Shown one piece after another: positions 17,568 through 25,071 of a DNA stretch of 48,223 bases (position 1 is its first letter; every line of letters starts with the position of its first letter). Under the pieces are notes generated by a model that had not been told where the DNA came from, ran no database searches, and saw only the letters and a program-made list of their open reading frames with translations. Position numbers and translations under genes: made by a program. Source of the stretch: Telluria aromaticivorans (GTDB lineage Bacteria > Pseudomonadota > Gammaproteobacteria > Burkholderiales > Burkholderiaceae_D); assembly GCF_013003915.1 (NCBI RefSeq), contig NZ_JABAIV010000014.1:1-48223 (forward strand), in the 5' to 3' direction.

Positions 17568-18359
17568 ATGGGCAAACTGGAATATCTCGACGCGCTCAAG
17601 CGCGCCATGACGGGCCTGGCGCCGGAAACGCAGGCCAGGACGCTGGCCTGGTACGAGCAGCGTTTCGTCGACGGCATCGCGGCCGGCCGCAGCGAAGCGA
17701 GCATCGCGGAAGAACTGGGCGATCCGCGCAAGGTGGCGGTCACGCTGCGCGCCAGCGCCCACATGGACGCCTTCAAGGAAAAGAAGTCCCCGGCCAATGC
17801 GCTGCGCATGCTGGTCGCCGGCGCCGGCCTGGTGGTGTTCAACCTGTTCATGGCGATTCCGGCCGCCGTGTATGCTGCCCTGCTGGTCGCGGCCTATGCC
17901 TGCGCGCTGGGCTTTTATGTATCGGGCATCGCCATCACCGCCAGCGGCCTGGCCGGCGCCAATGAACTGGTGCTCAACAACCCGCTGCACCGGGTCGAGA
18001 TCGGCGAAGACGGCGTGCGCCACGAGACCAACGAAAACCGGCGCACCCGGGTGTCGATCAGCGAACAAGGCATCAATATCTACGACGACAAGCCGGAGCC
18101 GGCAGACTCGATGGAAGATCCGGACGATGTCGCCCGCTCCGAAGTGGTGATCCGGCGCGCCGAGAAGGTTGCCGACGCCGGCATCCAGATCAGCACCGAC
18201 ATGGACGGCGAGTCGCGCACCACCCAGACCATCGTCGGCCTGGGCATGGTGTTCGGCGGGATCCTGCTGTTCCTGTTGTCGCTGGTGGTCACCAAATACA
18301 CCTTCATCGGCTTGAAGCGCTACATCCGCATGAATTTGTCGCTGTTGCGGGGAGCCTGA
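17568..18359 (+). CDS. DUF1700-family membrane protein
   Basis: 263 residues. The cytoplasmic N-terminal 65 residues (KLEYLDALKRAMTGLAPE, YEQRF, SIAEELGDPRKVA) are the DUF1700/HAAS-like helical domain. Two closely spaced membrane helices follow at about 80-125, then a soluble part (about 130-220), and a last helix at about 225-247. DUF1700 genes usually sit next to a PadR regulator and a GIN-domain protein; here the GIN gene is present and PadR is not. A role in envelope sensing is a guess from the family context. Confidence 0.75.
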   Translation: MGKLEYLDALKRAMTGLAPETQARTLAWYEQRFVDGIAAGRSEASIAEELGDPRKVAVTLRASAHMDAFKEKKSPANALRMLVAGAGLVVFNLFMAIPAAVYAALLVAAYACALGFYVSGIAITASGLAGANELVLNNPLHRVEIGEDGVRHETNENRRTRVSISEQGINIYDDKPEPADSMEDPDDVARSEVVIRRAEKVADAGIQISTDMDGESRTTQTIVGLGMVFGGILLFLLSLVVTKYTFIGLKRYIRMNLSLLRGA

Positions 18360-18360
18360 G

Positions 18361-19167
18361 ATGCGCGGCCTCCTGAAAGTCGGATTCAGCCTGCTGGTGC
18401 TGGCCGTCGTCCTGATCGGCCTGAGCTATGGCATGCTGCGCGCGAACGGCGTCGCCGCTGCCTCCGAGGGCCGCCAGGTGACCAGCGAAACCCGCGAAGT
18501 GCCGCCCGGCGTGAATGCGGTAGACCTGAACGGCCCGATCGACCTGACCCTGCGCTACGGCGCCACACCCTCGCTCAAGGTGCGTGGCGAAGCGCGCCTG
18601 CTGGGCAATGTGGACGTGAATGCCGAAGGTGCCGTGCTGCACATCGGCATTCGCGGCATGGTATTGCGCCATCGCCGCCCGCTCGAAGTCGAGCTGGTGC
18701 TCCCGAGCCTGGCCGGCGTGACGGTGGACGGCAGCGGCGAGAGCAGCGTCAACGGATTTTCCGGCGAGCGCATCGAAGTGCGGGTGGAGGGTCCGGGCAG
18801 CCTGCGCTTCAACGGGCGCTTCCGCAACGCGAATGCGGCCCTGAGCGGCAGCGGCGAACTTGATCTGAATGCCGGTGCGGGCGTGGAACGCCTGGATGCG
18901 GCGCTGTCCGGGTCCGGCCAGCTGACCGTGGTCGGCAGCACCCGCGAGCTCGAAGCCACGGCCAGCGGTTCGGGCGAACTCGACGCCCGCCACCTGCGCG
19001 CGGAGACCGTCAAGGTCGGCCAGACCGGGTCGGGCAGCTCGACCGTGCAGGCGCGCCGCACCGTGGCGGCCTCGATTTCCGGAAGCGGCGACATCGAGGT
19101 GCTCGGCAATCCGGCCGAGCGCAGCGTGAGCCGCACCGGGACCGGCAGCGTCACATTTACCGAGTAA
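18361..19167 (+). CDS. GIN-domain (DUF2807) exported protein
   Basis: 268 residues. An N-terminal hydrophobic segment (about 5-25) is followed by a repetitive beta-helix built on SGSG(E/D/Q) turns about every 18-20 residues (VDGSGES, LSGSGELDL, LSGSGQLTV, ASGSGELDA, ISGSGDIEV). This is the head-to-GIN/auto-transporter-adhesin-head type fold. It would be anchored at the inner membrane or secreted. It starts one base after the DUF1700 stop and therefore belongs to the same unit. Its last 11 bp overlap the end of the convergent flavoprotein gene. Confidence 0.8.
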   Translation: MRGLLKVGFSLLVLAVVLIGLSYGMLRANGVAAASEGRQVTSETREVPPGVNAVDLNGPIDLTLRYGATPSLKVRGEARLLGNVDVNAEGAVLHIGIRGMVLRHRRPLEVELVLPSLAGVTVDGSGESSVNGFSGERIEVRVEGPGSLRFNGRFRNANAALSGSGELDLNAGAGVERLDAALSGSGQLTVVGSTRELEATASGSGELDARHLRAETVKVGQTGSGSSTVQARRTVAASISGSGDIEVLGNPAERSVSRTGTGSVTFTE

Positions 19168-20410
19168 GCCGGGAATCAAGCCAGGCCAGCGCGTCGCGTC
19201 CCGCGGCGCGGCCGCTGCCGAAGCAGGCGGTGAGCAGGTAGCCGCCGGTCGGCGCTTCCCAGTCGACCATTTCTCCCGCCACGAACACTCCAGGCAGCGC
19301 CCGCAGCATCGCGCTGCCGTCCTTTAAGGCCTCGAAACGCACGCCGCCGGCGCTGCTGATGGCTTCATCGATGGGACGCGGGCGCCGCAGCACTACCGGC
19401 AGCGCCTTGAGCGCCGCCGCCAGCCGCGCGGGGTCGGCATAGTCTTCCTTCGACAGGCATTCGTGCAGCAGGCCCGCCTTCACGCCCTTGATGCCGAGCC
19501 GGCTTTGCAGGTGGCTGGACATCGAACGCGAACCGCGCGGACGCCCGGCTTCCGCCGCCACGCGGGCGCAATCGAGGTCGGGCAGCAGGTCGAGCCAGAT
19601 GGTGGTGGTTCCGTGCTGCGCAACCTGGTCGCGCAGCGGCGCCGAGATCGCATACACCAGGCTGCCCTCGATGCCGGATTGCGTGACCACGAACTGGCCC
19701 TGGCGCCGCTCGAGCGCACCATCGCGGCCGCGCCAGGCGATGGCCACGGTAGTCAGCGGCGCGCCCGCATGCTTCGTGCTGAAATGTTCGCTCCAGTCGA
19801 CGTCGAAGCCGCAATTGGCCGGCACCAGCGGCGCGACGTCGACCGCGCGTTCCTGGAGCAGCGGCACCCAGGCGCCGTCCGAACCGAGGCGCGCCCAGCT
19901 CGCGCCGCCCAGGGCCAGCACGGTGGCGTCGGCATCGACCAGGGTTTCGCCCTCAAGCGTCGCGATGCGCAGCCGGCCATCCTGCCAGCCCAGCCAGCGG
20001 TGGCGCATGTGGAAGCGCACGCCGGCTTCGCGCAGGCGGTGCAGCCAGGCGCGCAGCAGGGGCGCGGCCTTCATGTCGGTCGGGAACACGCGGCCAGACG
20101 TGCCGACGAAAGTATCGACGCCGAGCGCATGGATCCAGTCGCGCACCGCCTGCGGCCCGAAGCCTTCCAGCCAGCGCGCCACTTCAAGCTCGCGCGCGCC
20201 GTAGCGGCGGCGAAATTCAGGCAGGGTTTCCGAATGCGTGATGTTCATGCCGCCCTTTCCGGCCAGCAGGAATTTGCGTCCGACGGAGGGCATGGCGTCA
20301 TACACATCCACCTGCACCCCGCCCGCGGCCAGCACTCCGGCGGCCATCAGGCCGGCGGGGCCGCCGCCGATCACGGCAACGCGTTGGGTAGGCTGGGAGG
20401 GCTCGGTCAT
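19157..20410 (-). CDS. HI0933/YhiN-type flavoprotein (TIGR03862-like)
   Basis: 417 residues from MTEPSQPTQ; the frame is open 28 codons further, but that part has no conserved features. The N-terminal FAD Rossmann motif is VAVIGGGPAGLMAAGVLA. The family-typical KFLLAGKGGMNITHSE follows, and a C-terminal segment is PGVFVAGEMVDWEAPTGGYLLTACFGSG. Proteins of this kind are NAD(P)/FAD-dependent oxidoreductases of unproven substrate. It stands alone on the minus strand; its end overlaps the GIN-domain gene by 11 bp. Confidence 0.85.
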   Translation of the reverse strand: MTEPSQPTQRVAVIGGGPAGLMAAGVLAAGGVQVDVYDAMPSVGRKFLLAGKGGMNITHSETLPEFRRRYGARELEVARWLEGFGPQAVRDWIHALGVDTFVGTSGRVFPTDMKAAPLLRAWLHRLREAGVRFHMRHRWLGWQDGRLRIATLEGETLVDADATVLALGGASWARLGSDGAWVPLLQERAVDVAPLVPANCGFDVDWSEHFSTKHAGAPLTTVAIAWRGRDGALERRQGQFVVTQSGIEGSLVYAISAPLRDQVAQHGTTTIWLDLLPDLDCARVAAEAGRPRGSRSMSSHLQSRLGIKGVKAGLLHECLSKEDYADPARLAAALKALPVVLRRPRPIDEAISSAGGVRFEALKDGSAMLRALPGVFVAGEMVDWEAPTGGYLLTACFGSGRAAGRDALAWLDSRLTR

Positions 20411-20470
20411 GGTGGAAACGTGAAGCAGGAAGGAGCGGCATTGTAGACGAAATGGATCGCGCTTAAAAAT

Positions 20471-20526
20471 GTAAAGGGAGCTTGACACCAGCATATTTCG
20501 CGCCTACGATGTAAAGCATACTTTAC
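20471..20526 (+). promoter_or_regulatory. Promoter with GTAAAG operator-like repeats
   Basis: TTGACA (20482-20487) and TACGAT (20505-20510) are 17 bp apart, a strong sigma-70 promoter. Directly after the -10 lies the dyad GTAAAG-CATA-CTTTAC (20511-20526), and another GTAAAG lies just upstream of the -35 (20471-20476). This arrangement fits repression by the XRE protein encoded by the second gene of the unit. Confidence 0.6.
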
Positions 20527-20538
20527 TTCGAGGCGGCC

Positions 20539-20925
20539 ATGTACGATAAACGCATCAAGAATGCCTACTTCCGCGAGATGCTCGGCGCGGTCCTGTTGTA
20601 CGGCGCCTTGCTGGTGCTTGCCATCCGCATCGGCCGACCGATGGCGGAAGGCGCGCTGCGCACCCTGCTGCTGGTATCGCCCATGATCGGCTTCGGACTC
20701 ATGCTCTGGGCGATCGCCCGCCACATCGGGCGCGTGGATGAATACATCCGCCGGCTGATACTCGAATCGGTCAGCCTGGGCGCGGGCATCACGGCCGGCC
20801 TCACCTTCACCTACGGCTTCCTCGAGAACGCAGGCTTCCCGCGCCTGTCGATGTTCTCGGTCTGGATCGTGCTGTGCATCTCCACCATGGTGGCCTGCGT
20901 GCTGCGCCGGCTGAGGGAGCGATGA
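20539..20925 (+). CDS. Four-helix membrane protein of unknown function
   Basis: 128 residues with four predicted membrane helices (about 14-34, 40-60, 78-97, 103-121) separated by short loops; the last loop is followed by a basic tail RRLRER. Its stop overlaps the start of the XRE regulator gene (ATGA). Small membrane protein plus small XRE regulator pairs are widespread, and the membrane partner may modulate the regulator. I do not recognise a named family. Confidence 0.7.
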   Translation: MYDKRIKNAYFREMLGAVLLYGALLVLAIRIGRPMAEGALRTLLLVSPMIGFGLMLWAIARHIGRVDEYIRRLILESVSLGAGITAGLTFTYGFLENAGFPRLSMFSVWIVLCISTMVACVLRRLRER

Positions 20926-21125
20926 ACAACCACATCAGGGCGCTGCGCGCCGAACGCGGCTGGAGCCAGGCCGAGCTGGCCGAAATGCTGCAGGTCTCGC
21001 GCCAGAGCGTGAACGCGATCGAGACCGGCCGCTACGACCCCAGCCTGCCGCTCGCCTTTGCCATTGCCCGCCTGTTCGGCCAGCCCATAGAATCGATTTT
21101 CACCCCCGACCTGGAGACTCCATGA
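20922..21125 (+). CDS. Small XRE-family transcriptional regulator (67 aa)
   Basis: The protein is a single Cro/C1 helix-turn-helix: MNNHIRALRAERGWSQAELA, then QVSRQSVNAIETGRYDPSLPLAFAIARLFG, ending in IFTPD. The start at 20922 gives the standard N-terminus; the open frame 16 codons upstream is not needed. It is coupled by 4-bp overlaps both to the upstream membrane protein and to the downstream hydrolase. The GTAAAG dyad at the promoter is the likely autoregulatory site (inference). Confidence 0.85.
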   Translation: MNNHIRALRAERGWSQAELAEMLQVSRQSVNAIETGRYDPSLPLAFAIARLFGQPIESIFTPDLETP

Positions 21126-22057
21126 AAGCAGCAGTCCTCTTTGCCCTGGCCTTGGCCGCCGGCACGCCCGCGATGGCCCAGGATGCACCGGCCGTGCCCA
21201 ATGTCCCCAACCGCTTCGCTGCAAGCATCGCACCGGCCGAGCGTTTCGAGGTGGGCGGCATGCTGGTCGAACGTCACGGCCAACGCGGCCGGCCGCTGGT
21301 GCTGATCCCGGGCCTGGCCAGCGGCCCGTGGGTGTGGCAGGACCTGATCCGCCGCTTCAAGGACGAACGCACGCTGTATGTCGTCACCGTGCCCGGCTTC
21401 GATGGCCGGCCGGCAGCGAGCGGCGCGAGCTTCGAGTCGGTACGCGCCGCACTCAAGGAACTCATCACGGCGCGCCGCCTCGACAAGCCGGTGCTGGTCG
21501 GCCACAGCATGGGCGGCACGCTGGCGCTGGCCGTGGCCCAGGACCTGCCGGGCGCGGTCGGCGGCGTGATCTCGATCGACGGCCTGCCGGTCTTTCCGGG
21601 CACCGAAGACCTGCCGCTGGCCCAGCGCCCGCAATTTGCGGCCAGTATCCGCAGCCGCATGGATGCGGCGCCGCAGGCAGCCTATGCCGAGCAGCAACGC
21701 CAGTACATGCGCACCCAGGGCGTGGTCGACATGGGCAAGGCCGACGACCTGGCCGTGCTGGCGCTGCGCAGCGACCGCGGCGCCGTCGGCAGCTACATGG
21801 CCGACCTGTTCGCGCTCGACCTGCGCCCCGGCCTGGCGAAGATCACCGCGCCGGTGCTGGTGCTGGTACCCTATTTCGAACCGGACGCCAGCCAGGACCA
21901 GGTCACCTCAGCCCTGAAGGTCGAGCACTACCGCCGCCTGATGGCCGGCACCGCGAAGCTGGAAATGGCGCCGGTGCCAAATGCGCGCCATTTCCTCATG
22001 ATCGACCAGCCGGATGCGCTGGCCGAGGCAGTGCGGCGCTTTATCAACCGTCCTTGA
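21122..22057 (+). CDS. Exported alpha/beta hydrolase
   Basis: 311 residues. A signal peptide (MKAAVLFALALAAGTPAMAQ) is followed by an alpha/beta fold with oxyanion loop LIPGLASGPW, nucleophile elbow GHSMGG (Ser129), and a His in NARHFLMIDQP near the C-terminus. It would act in the periplasm as an esterase or similar; the substrate is unknown. GGAG lies six bases before the ATG, and the start overlaps the XRE stop. Confidence 0.82.
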   Translation: MKAAVLFALALAAGTPAMAQDAPAVPNVPNRFAASIAPAERFEVGGMLVERHGQRGRPLVLIPGLASGPWVWQDLIRRFKDERTLYVVTVPGFDGRPAASGASFESVRAALKELITARRLDKPVLVGHSMGGTLALAVAQDLPGAVGGVISIDGLPVFPGTEDLPLAQRPQFAASIRSRMDAAPQAAYAEQQRQYMRTQGVVDMGKADDLAVLALRSDRGAVGSYMADLFALDLRPGLAKITAPVLVLVPYFEPDASQDQVTSALKVEHYRRLMAGTAKLEMAPVPNARHFLMIDQPDALAEAVRRFINRP

Positions 22058-22095
22058 CTCACTGTTCTTAACTTACCGTCCTGAAGGAGCACCTG

Positions 22096-22326
22096 ATGCG
22101 TAGCTTTATTTACTGGAGTGGCCAATACCTGCTGGCGGCCGGCTCGATGTTCGCCCTGCTGGTCGCGATCGACGTGCTGGTGCGCGGCGAAGCCTTCGAG
22201 ACCGGCGCGCGCCAGTCGCTGGCCTGGGCGGTGCTGGCGGCGGCCATCTTCATCGGCTCGCGCTATTACCAGTCGAAGAAGGGCGCCGACGCGGCGCAGT
22301 GCCGGCCCCCGGCAGGCAAGCGCTGA
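22096..22326 (+). CDS. Small two-helix membrane protein (76 aa)
   Basis: The sequence has two hydrophobic segments (about 7-27 and 40-57) and a polar, basic tail. AAGGAG lies seven bases before the ATG, 38 bp after the hydrolase gene. It may be the last gene of that unit. No family recognised. Confidence 0.6.
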   Translation: MRSFIYWSGQYLLAAGSMFALLVAIDVLVRGEAFETGARQSLAWAVLAAAIFIGSRYYQSKKGADAAQCRPPAGKR

Positions 22327-22381
22327 CGGGCATCCTCCAGGCTGGCCGGGGTATGCCGTGCGCATACCCGCAAGATACTTC

Positions 22382-22409
22382 TTGACAATATATCTGGCAG
22401 GAATATTCT
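22382..22409 (+). promoter_or_regulatory. Possible sigma-70 promoter of the TRAP binding-protein gene
   Basis: TTGACA (22382-22387) and TATTCT (22404-22409) are 16 bp apart, about 105 bp before the start codon. Confidence 0.45.
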
Positions 22410-22513
22410 TGTAACCGCTACAACGAACGATGGCGCCCGCATAACGAGTTTACATGCACGAGGCCCGCCACGATTCGCCATAGCGTTTCGTATCACCATC
22501 TTGGAGGATGTGT

Positions 22514-23554
22514 ATGTCGGTAATGACCAGGGCAGCAATGTCCCGCAGGGCGATGCTGGGCGCAATCGCGACCACGCCGCTATGGATGCAGTCCGCATGG
22601 GCGCAGCCAAACAATCTGAAAATCTCGCACCAGTTCCCAGGCGGCAGCATCGCCCAGGGCGATTTCCGTGACCGCTTGTGCCGCATGTTCGCGGCCGACG
22701 TCGAACGCCGCACCCGCGGCGGGCTGAAATTCTCGATCTATCCCGGCTCGACCCTGATGGGCCCGAACGCCCAGTTCCCGGCGCTGCGCAGCGGCGCGCT
22801 GGACATGGCGCTGGTGCCGCTGTCGTATGCCGGCACCGACGCCCCGGAAGCGAACATCGGCCTGATGCCCGGCCTGGTGACCTCGTACGAGCAGGGTTAC
22901 GCGTGGAAGAATGCCCCGGTCGGCCGCGAGCTGACCCGCATCCTCAACGAACAGGGGCTGGTGGTGGTCAGCTGGATCTGGCAGGCCGGCGGGGTCGCTT
23001 CGCGCGGCAAGCCGATCCTGCATCCGGAAGACGTGGCCGGCCTGAAGGTACGCGGCGGCTCGCATGAAATGGACCGCCTGCTGCTTGATGCCGGCGCCAC
23101 CGTGGTCAACATGCCGTCCAACGAGATCCAGGCCGCGATGCGCGCCGGGACGCTCGATGCGGCATTGACGTCCTCGACCTCGCTGATGTCCTTCCGCCTG
23201 CAGGACACCTCGCGTTCTCTCACTACCGCACGTGGGGGCGCCTACTGGTTCATGTTCGAGCCGCTGATGATGTCGCGCACCGTGTTCGACCGCCTCAGCA
23301 AGCAGCAGCAGGCGGCCGTCATGGCCGTGGGGGCGGATCTCGAAACCTTTGCCTTGAGGGCGGCGCGCGCCGACGACGCGGCCGTGGCCGCGGTCTACCA
23401 GGCGACCGGCGCCCGCGTCGTGGACCTGAATGCGGAAGCGCTGCGCAAGTGGCAGTCGATCGCCCGCGCCAATGCCTGGCGCGAGTTCGGCGAGCGCAAT
23501 GGGAATTGCGCGAAACTGCTCGAACTGGCCGAGCAATCCATTGCCATGATCTGA
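22514..23554 (+). CDS. TRAP transporter solute-binding protein (DctP family), orphan
   Basis: 346 residues from the second ATG, which has GGAGG at a spacing of 6; the ATG at 22508 is too close to it. A signal peptide with a twin-arginine-like SRRAMLG leads to cleavage near SAWAQ. The mature part has DctP features: ISHQFPGGSIAQGDFRDRLCR, FSIYPGSTLMG, and LKVRGGSHEMDRLLLDAGATVVNMPSNEIQAAM with the substrate-carboxylate Arg in KVRG. Such proteins bind organic acids in the periplasm and pass them to DctQM-type permeases. No dctQ or dctM is present within the window on either side. Confidence 0.88.
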   Translation: MSVMTRAAMSRRAMLGAIATTPLWMQSAWAQPNNLKISHQFPGGSIAQGDFRDRLCRMFAADVERRTRGGLKFSIYPGSTLMGPNAQFPALRSGALDMALVPLSYAGTDAPEANIGLMPGLVTSYEQGYAWKNAPVGRELTRILNEQGLVVVSWIWQAGGVASRGKPILHPEDVAGLKVRGGSHEMDRLLLDAGATVVNMPSNEIQAAMRAGTLDAALTSSTSLMSFRLQDTSRSLTTARGGAYWFMFEPLMMSRTVFDRLSKQQQAAVMAVGADLETFALRAARADDAAVAAVYQATGARVVDLNAEALRKWQSIARANAWREFGERNGNCAKLLELAEQSIAMI

Positions 23555-23556
23555 AT

Positions 23557-23588
23557 CGTAGGGTGGACGGCTTCGCCGTCCGCCCTAC
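23557..23588. repeat. Short copy of dispersed palindrome, acting as terminator
   Basis: CGTAGGGTGGACGG, a TTCG loop, then CCGTCCGCCCTAC form a near-perfect hairpin between the convergent TRAP and moaD genes. It lacks a T-run. The moaD stop codon lies inside the right arm. Confidence 0.7.
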
Positions 23589-23842
23589 CCGCCCGTGACG
23601 GGCGGAAAAAATGCGACTTCAGCGCCGTCTTCGACTTCCTGGCTTGGTCCGCACATCACCTGCTTGTGGGCCGTGCGCACCGCGCGCCCGGGGCCCAGCG
23701 CTTCGGCCCAAATCCCGCCACGCGCAACCAGGGCTTCGCGCACCTCGCCGACGGTCGCCGCATCGCCAGCCAATTCAAACGCTTCCTGCCCCATCCCCAC
23801 CGCTTCGCGCACCGAGGCGAAATACCGTAATGTGATTCTCAT
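23585..23842 (-). CDS. moaD: Molybdopterin synthase sulfur-carrier subunit MoaD
   Basis: 85 residues with a ubiquitin-like beta-grasp fold (MRITLRYFASVREAVG...) and the required C-terminal GG (FFPPVTGG). The Gly is adenylated by MoeB and thiocarboxylated, then MoaD supplies sulfur to MoaE to make molybdopterin. The gene lies 7 bp after moeA. The TAG stop lies within a dispersed repeat. moaE, often next, is not here. Confidence 0.92.
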   Translation of the reverse strand: MRITLRYFASVREAVGMGQEAFELAGDAATVGEVREALVARGGIWAEALGPGRAVRTAHKQVMCGPSQEVEDGAEVAFFPPVTGG

Positions 23843-23849
23843 GTTCTTC

Positions 23850-25070
23850 CTAATGCTGTAGTTCCGCGAACGGGATGAAACGTACCAGGTCGCCTCTTGC
23901 TATCGCCTGGCCCGGCGGATTGTCCACCAGCCCGTCGCCCCAGACCGTCGAGGTCAGCACGCCCGAGCTTTGGTTGTGGAACAGGTCCAGGCCCCCGGCC
24001 GCATTCAGGCGCACGCGCAGGAATTCGTTGCGGCGGTCGGCCTTGGGCAGCGCGAAATCGGCGCGCACCATGTAGCCGCGCGGCTCCACCGGCCCGCCCG
24101 CACCCTGCAGGCGCAGCAGGAAGGGCCGCACGAACAACAGGAAGGTGATGAAGCTCGACACCGGGTTACCCGGCAGGCCCATGAAGTACGCCGAACCTTC
24201 TGCGCGCGGCACTTCGCCAAAGGCGAGCGGCTTGCCCGGCTTGACAGCGATCTGCCACATGTCCAGCCGCCCTTCCGCCTCGACCGCCGGCTTGATGTGG
24301 TCTTCCTCGCCGACCGACACGCCACCCGAGGTGATAATCAGGTCATGCTCTTGTGCGGCCTTGCGCAAGGTGGCGCGCGTGGCGTCCAGCGAATCCGGAA
24401 CGATGCCGAAGTCGCTGATCCCGCAGCCGAAATTCTCCAGCAGGCCGCGCAGCAGGAAGCGATTGGAGTTGTAGATCGCGCCCGGCTTGAGCGCCTCGCC
24501 CGGCATGGCCAGTTCATCGCCCGTGAAGAACACGGCGACACGCACCCGCCTCAGCACCGGCAACTGCGCCAGCCCGACCGAGGCGGCCAGGCCCAGTTCC
24601 TGGCTGCGCAGGCGCGTGCCGGCGGGCAGGATGACCGCTCCCTGCGAGACATCCTCGCCAGTGCGGCGGATCCATTCGCCCGCCCGCGGCGCATGGCGGA
24701 CCGTGACGCTGTCGCCCATTGCTTCGCACTGCTCCTGCATCACCACCGCGTCCGCGCCGGGCGGGATCATGGCGCCGGTGAAGATGCGCGCAGCGGTGCC
24801 GGGTTCGAGCGGCTGGCCAACGCTGCCGGCAGGGATGCGCTGCGCTACGCGCAGGGTCGCGCTGCCGCTGGCGCAGTCCGCGGCGCGCACGGCATAGCCG
24901 TCCATCGAGGTGTTGTCGGCCGAGGGCACGTTGAGGAGCGAGCGCTGGTCTTCGGCCAGGACGCGGCCGTTGGCCTCGAGTGTCGGCACGAGCTCGGTGC
25001 CCTTGACAGGACGTGCGGCGCCGAGCAACTGGGCCAGTGCGTCGCGCACGGAAAGCATGGGCGGCTTCAT
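23850..25070 (-). CDS. moeA: Molybdopterin molybdotransferase MoeA
   Basis: 406 residues. Conserved parts in order are NTSMDGYAVR (substrate site), RIFTGAMIPPGADAVVMQE, the MogA-like domain with ITSGGVSVGEEDH, and GLPGNPVSSFITF, followed by the C-terminal domain. It inserts molybdate into adenylated molybdopterin. It lies one base after thrC, so the pathways are co-transcribed, an arrangement also known elsewhere in Burkholderiales. Confidence 0.95.
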   Translation of the reverse strand: MKPPMLSVRDALAQLLGAARPVKGTELVPTLEANGRVLAEDQRSLLNVPSADNTSMDGYAVRAADCASGSATLRVAQRIPAGSVGQPLEPGTAARIFTGAMIPPGADAVVMQEQCEAMGDSVTVRHAPRAGEWIRRTGEDVSQGAVILPAGTRLRSQELGLAASVGLAQLPVLRRVRVAVFFTGDELAMPGEALKPGAIYNSNRFLLRGLLENFGCGISDFGIVPDSLDATRATLRKAAQEHDLIITSGGVSVGEEDHIKPAVEAEGRLDMWQIAVKPGKPLAFGEVPRAEGSAYFMGLPGNPVSSFITFLLFVRPFLLRLQGAGGPVEPRGYMVRADFALPKADRRNEFLRVRLNAAGGLDLFHNQSSGVLTSTVWGDGLVDNPPGQAIARGDLVRFIPFAELQH

Positions 25071-25071
25071 C

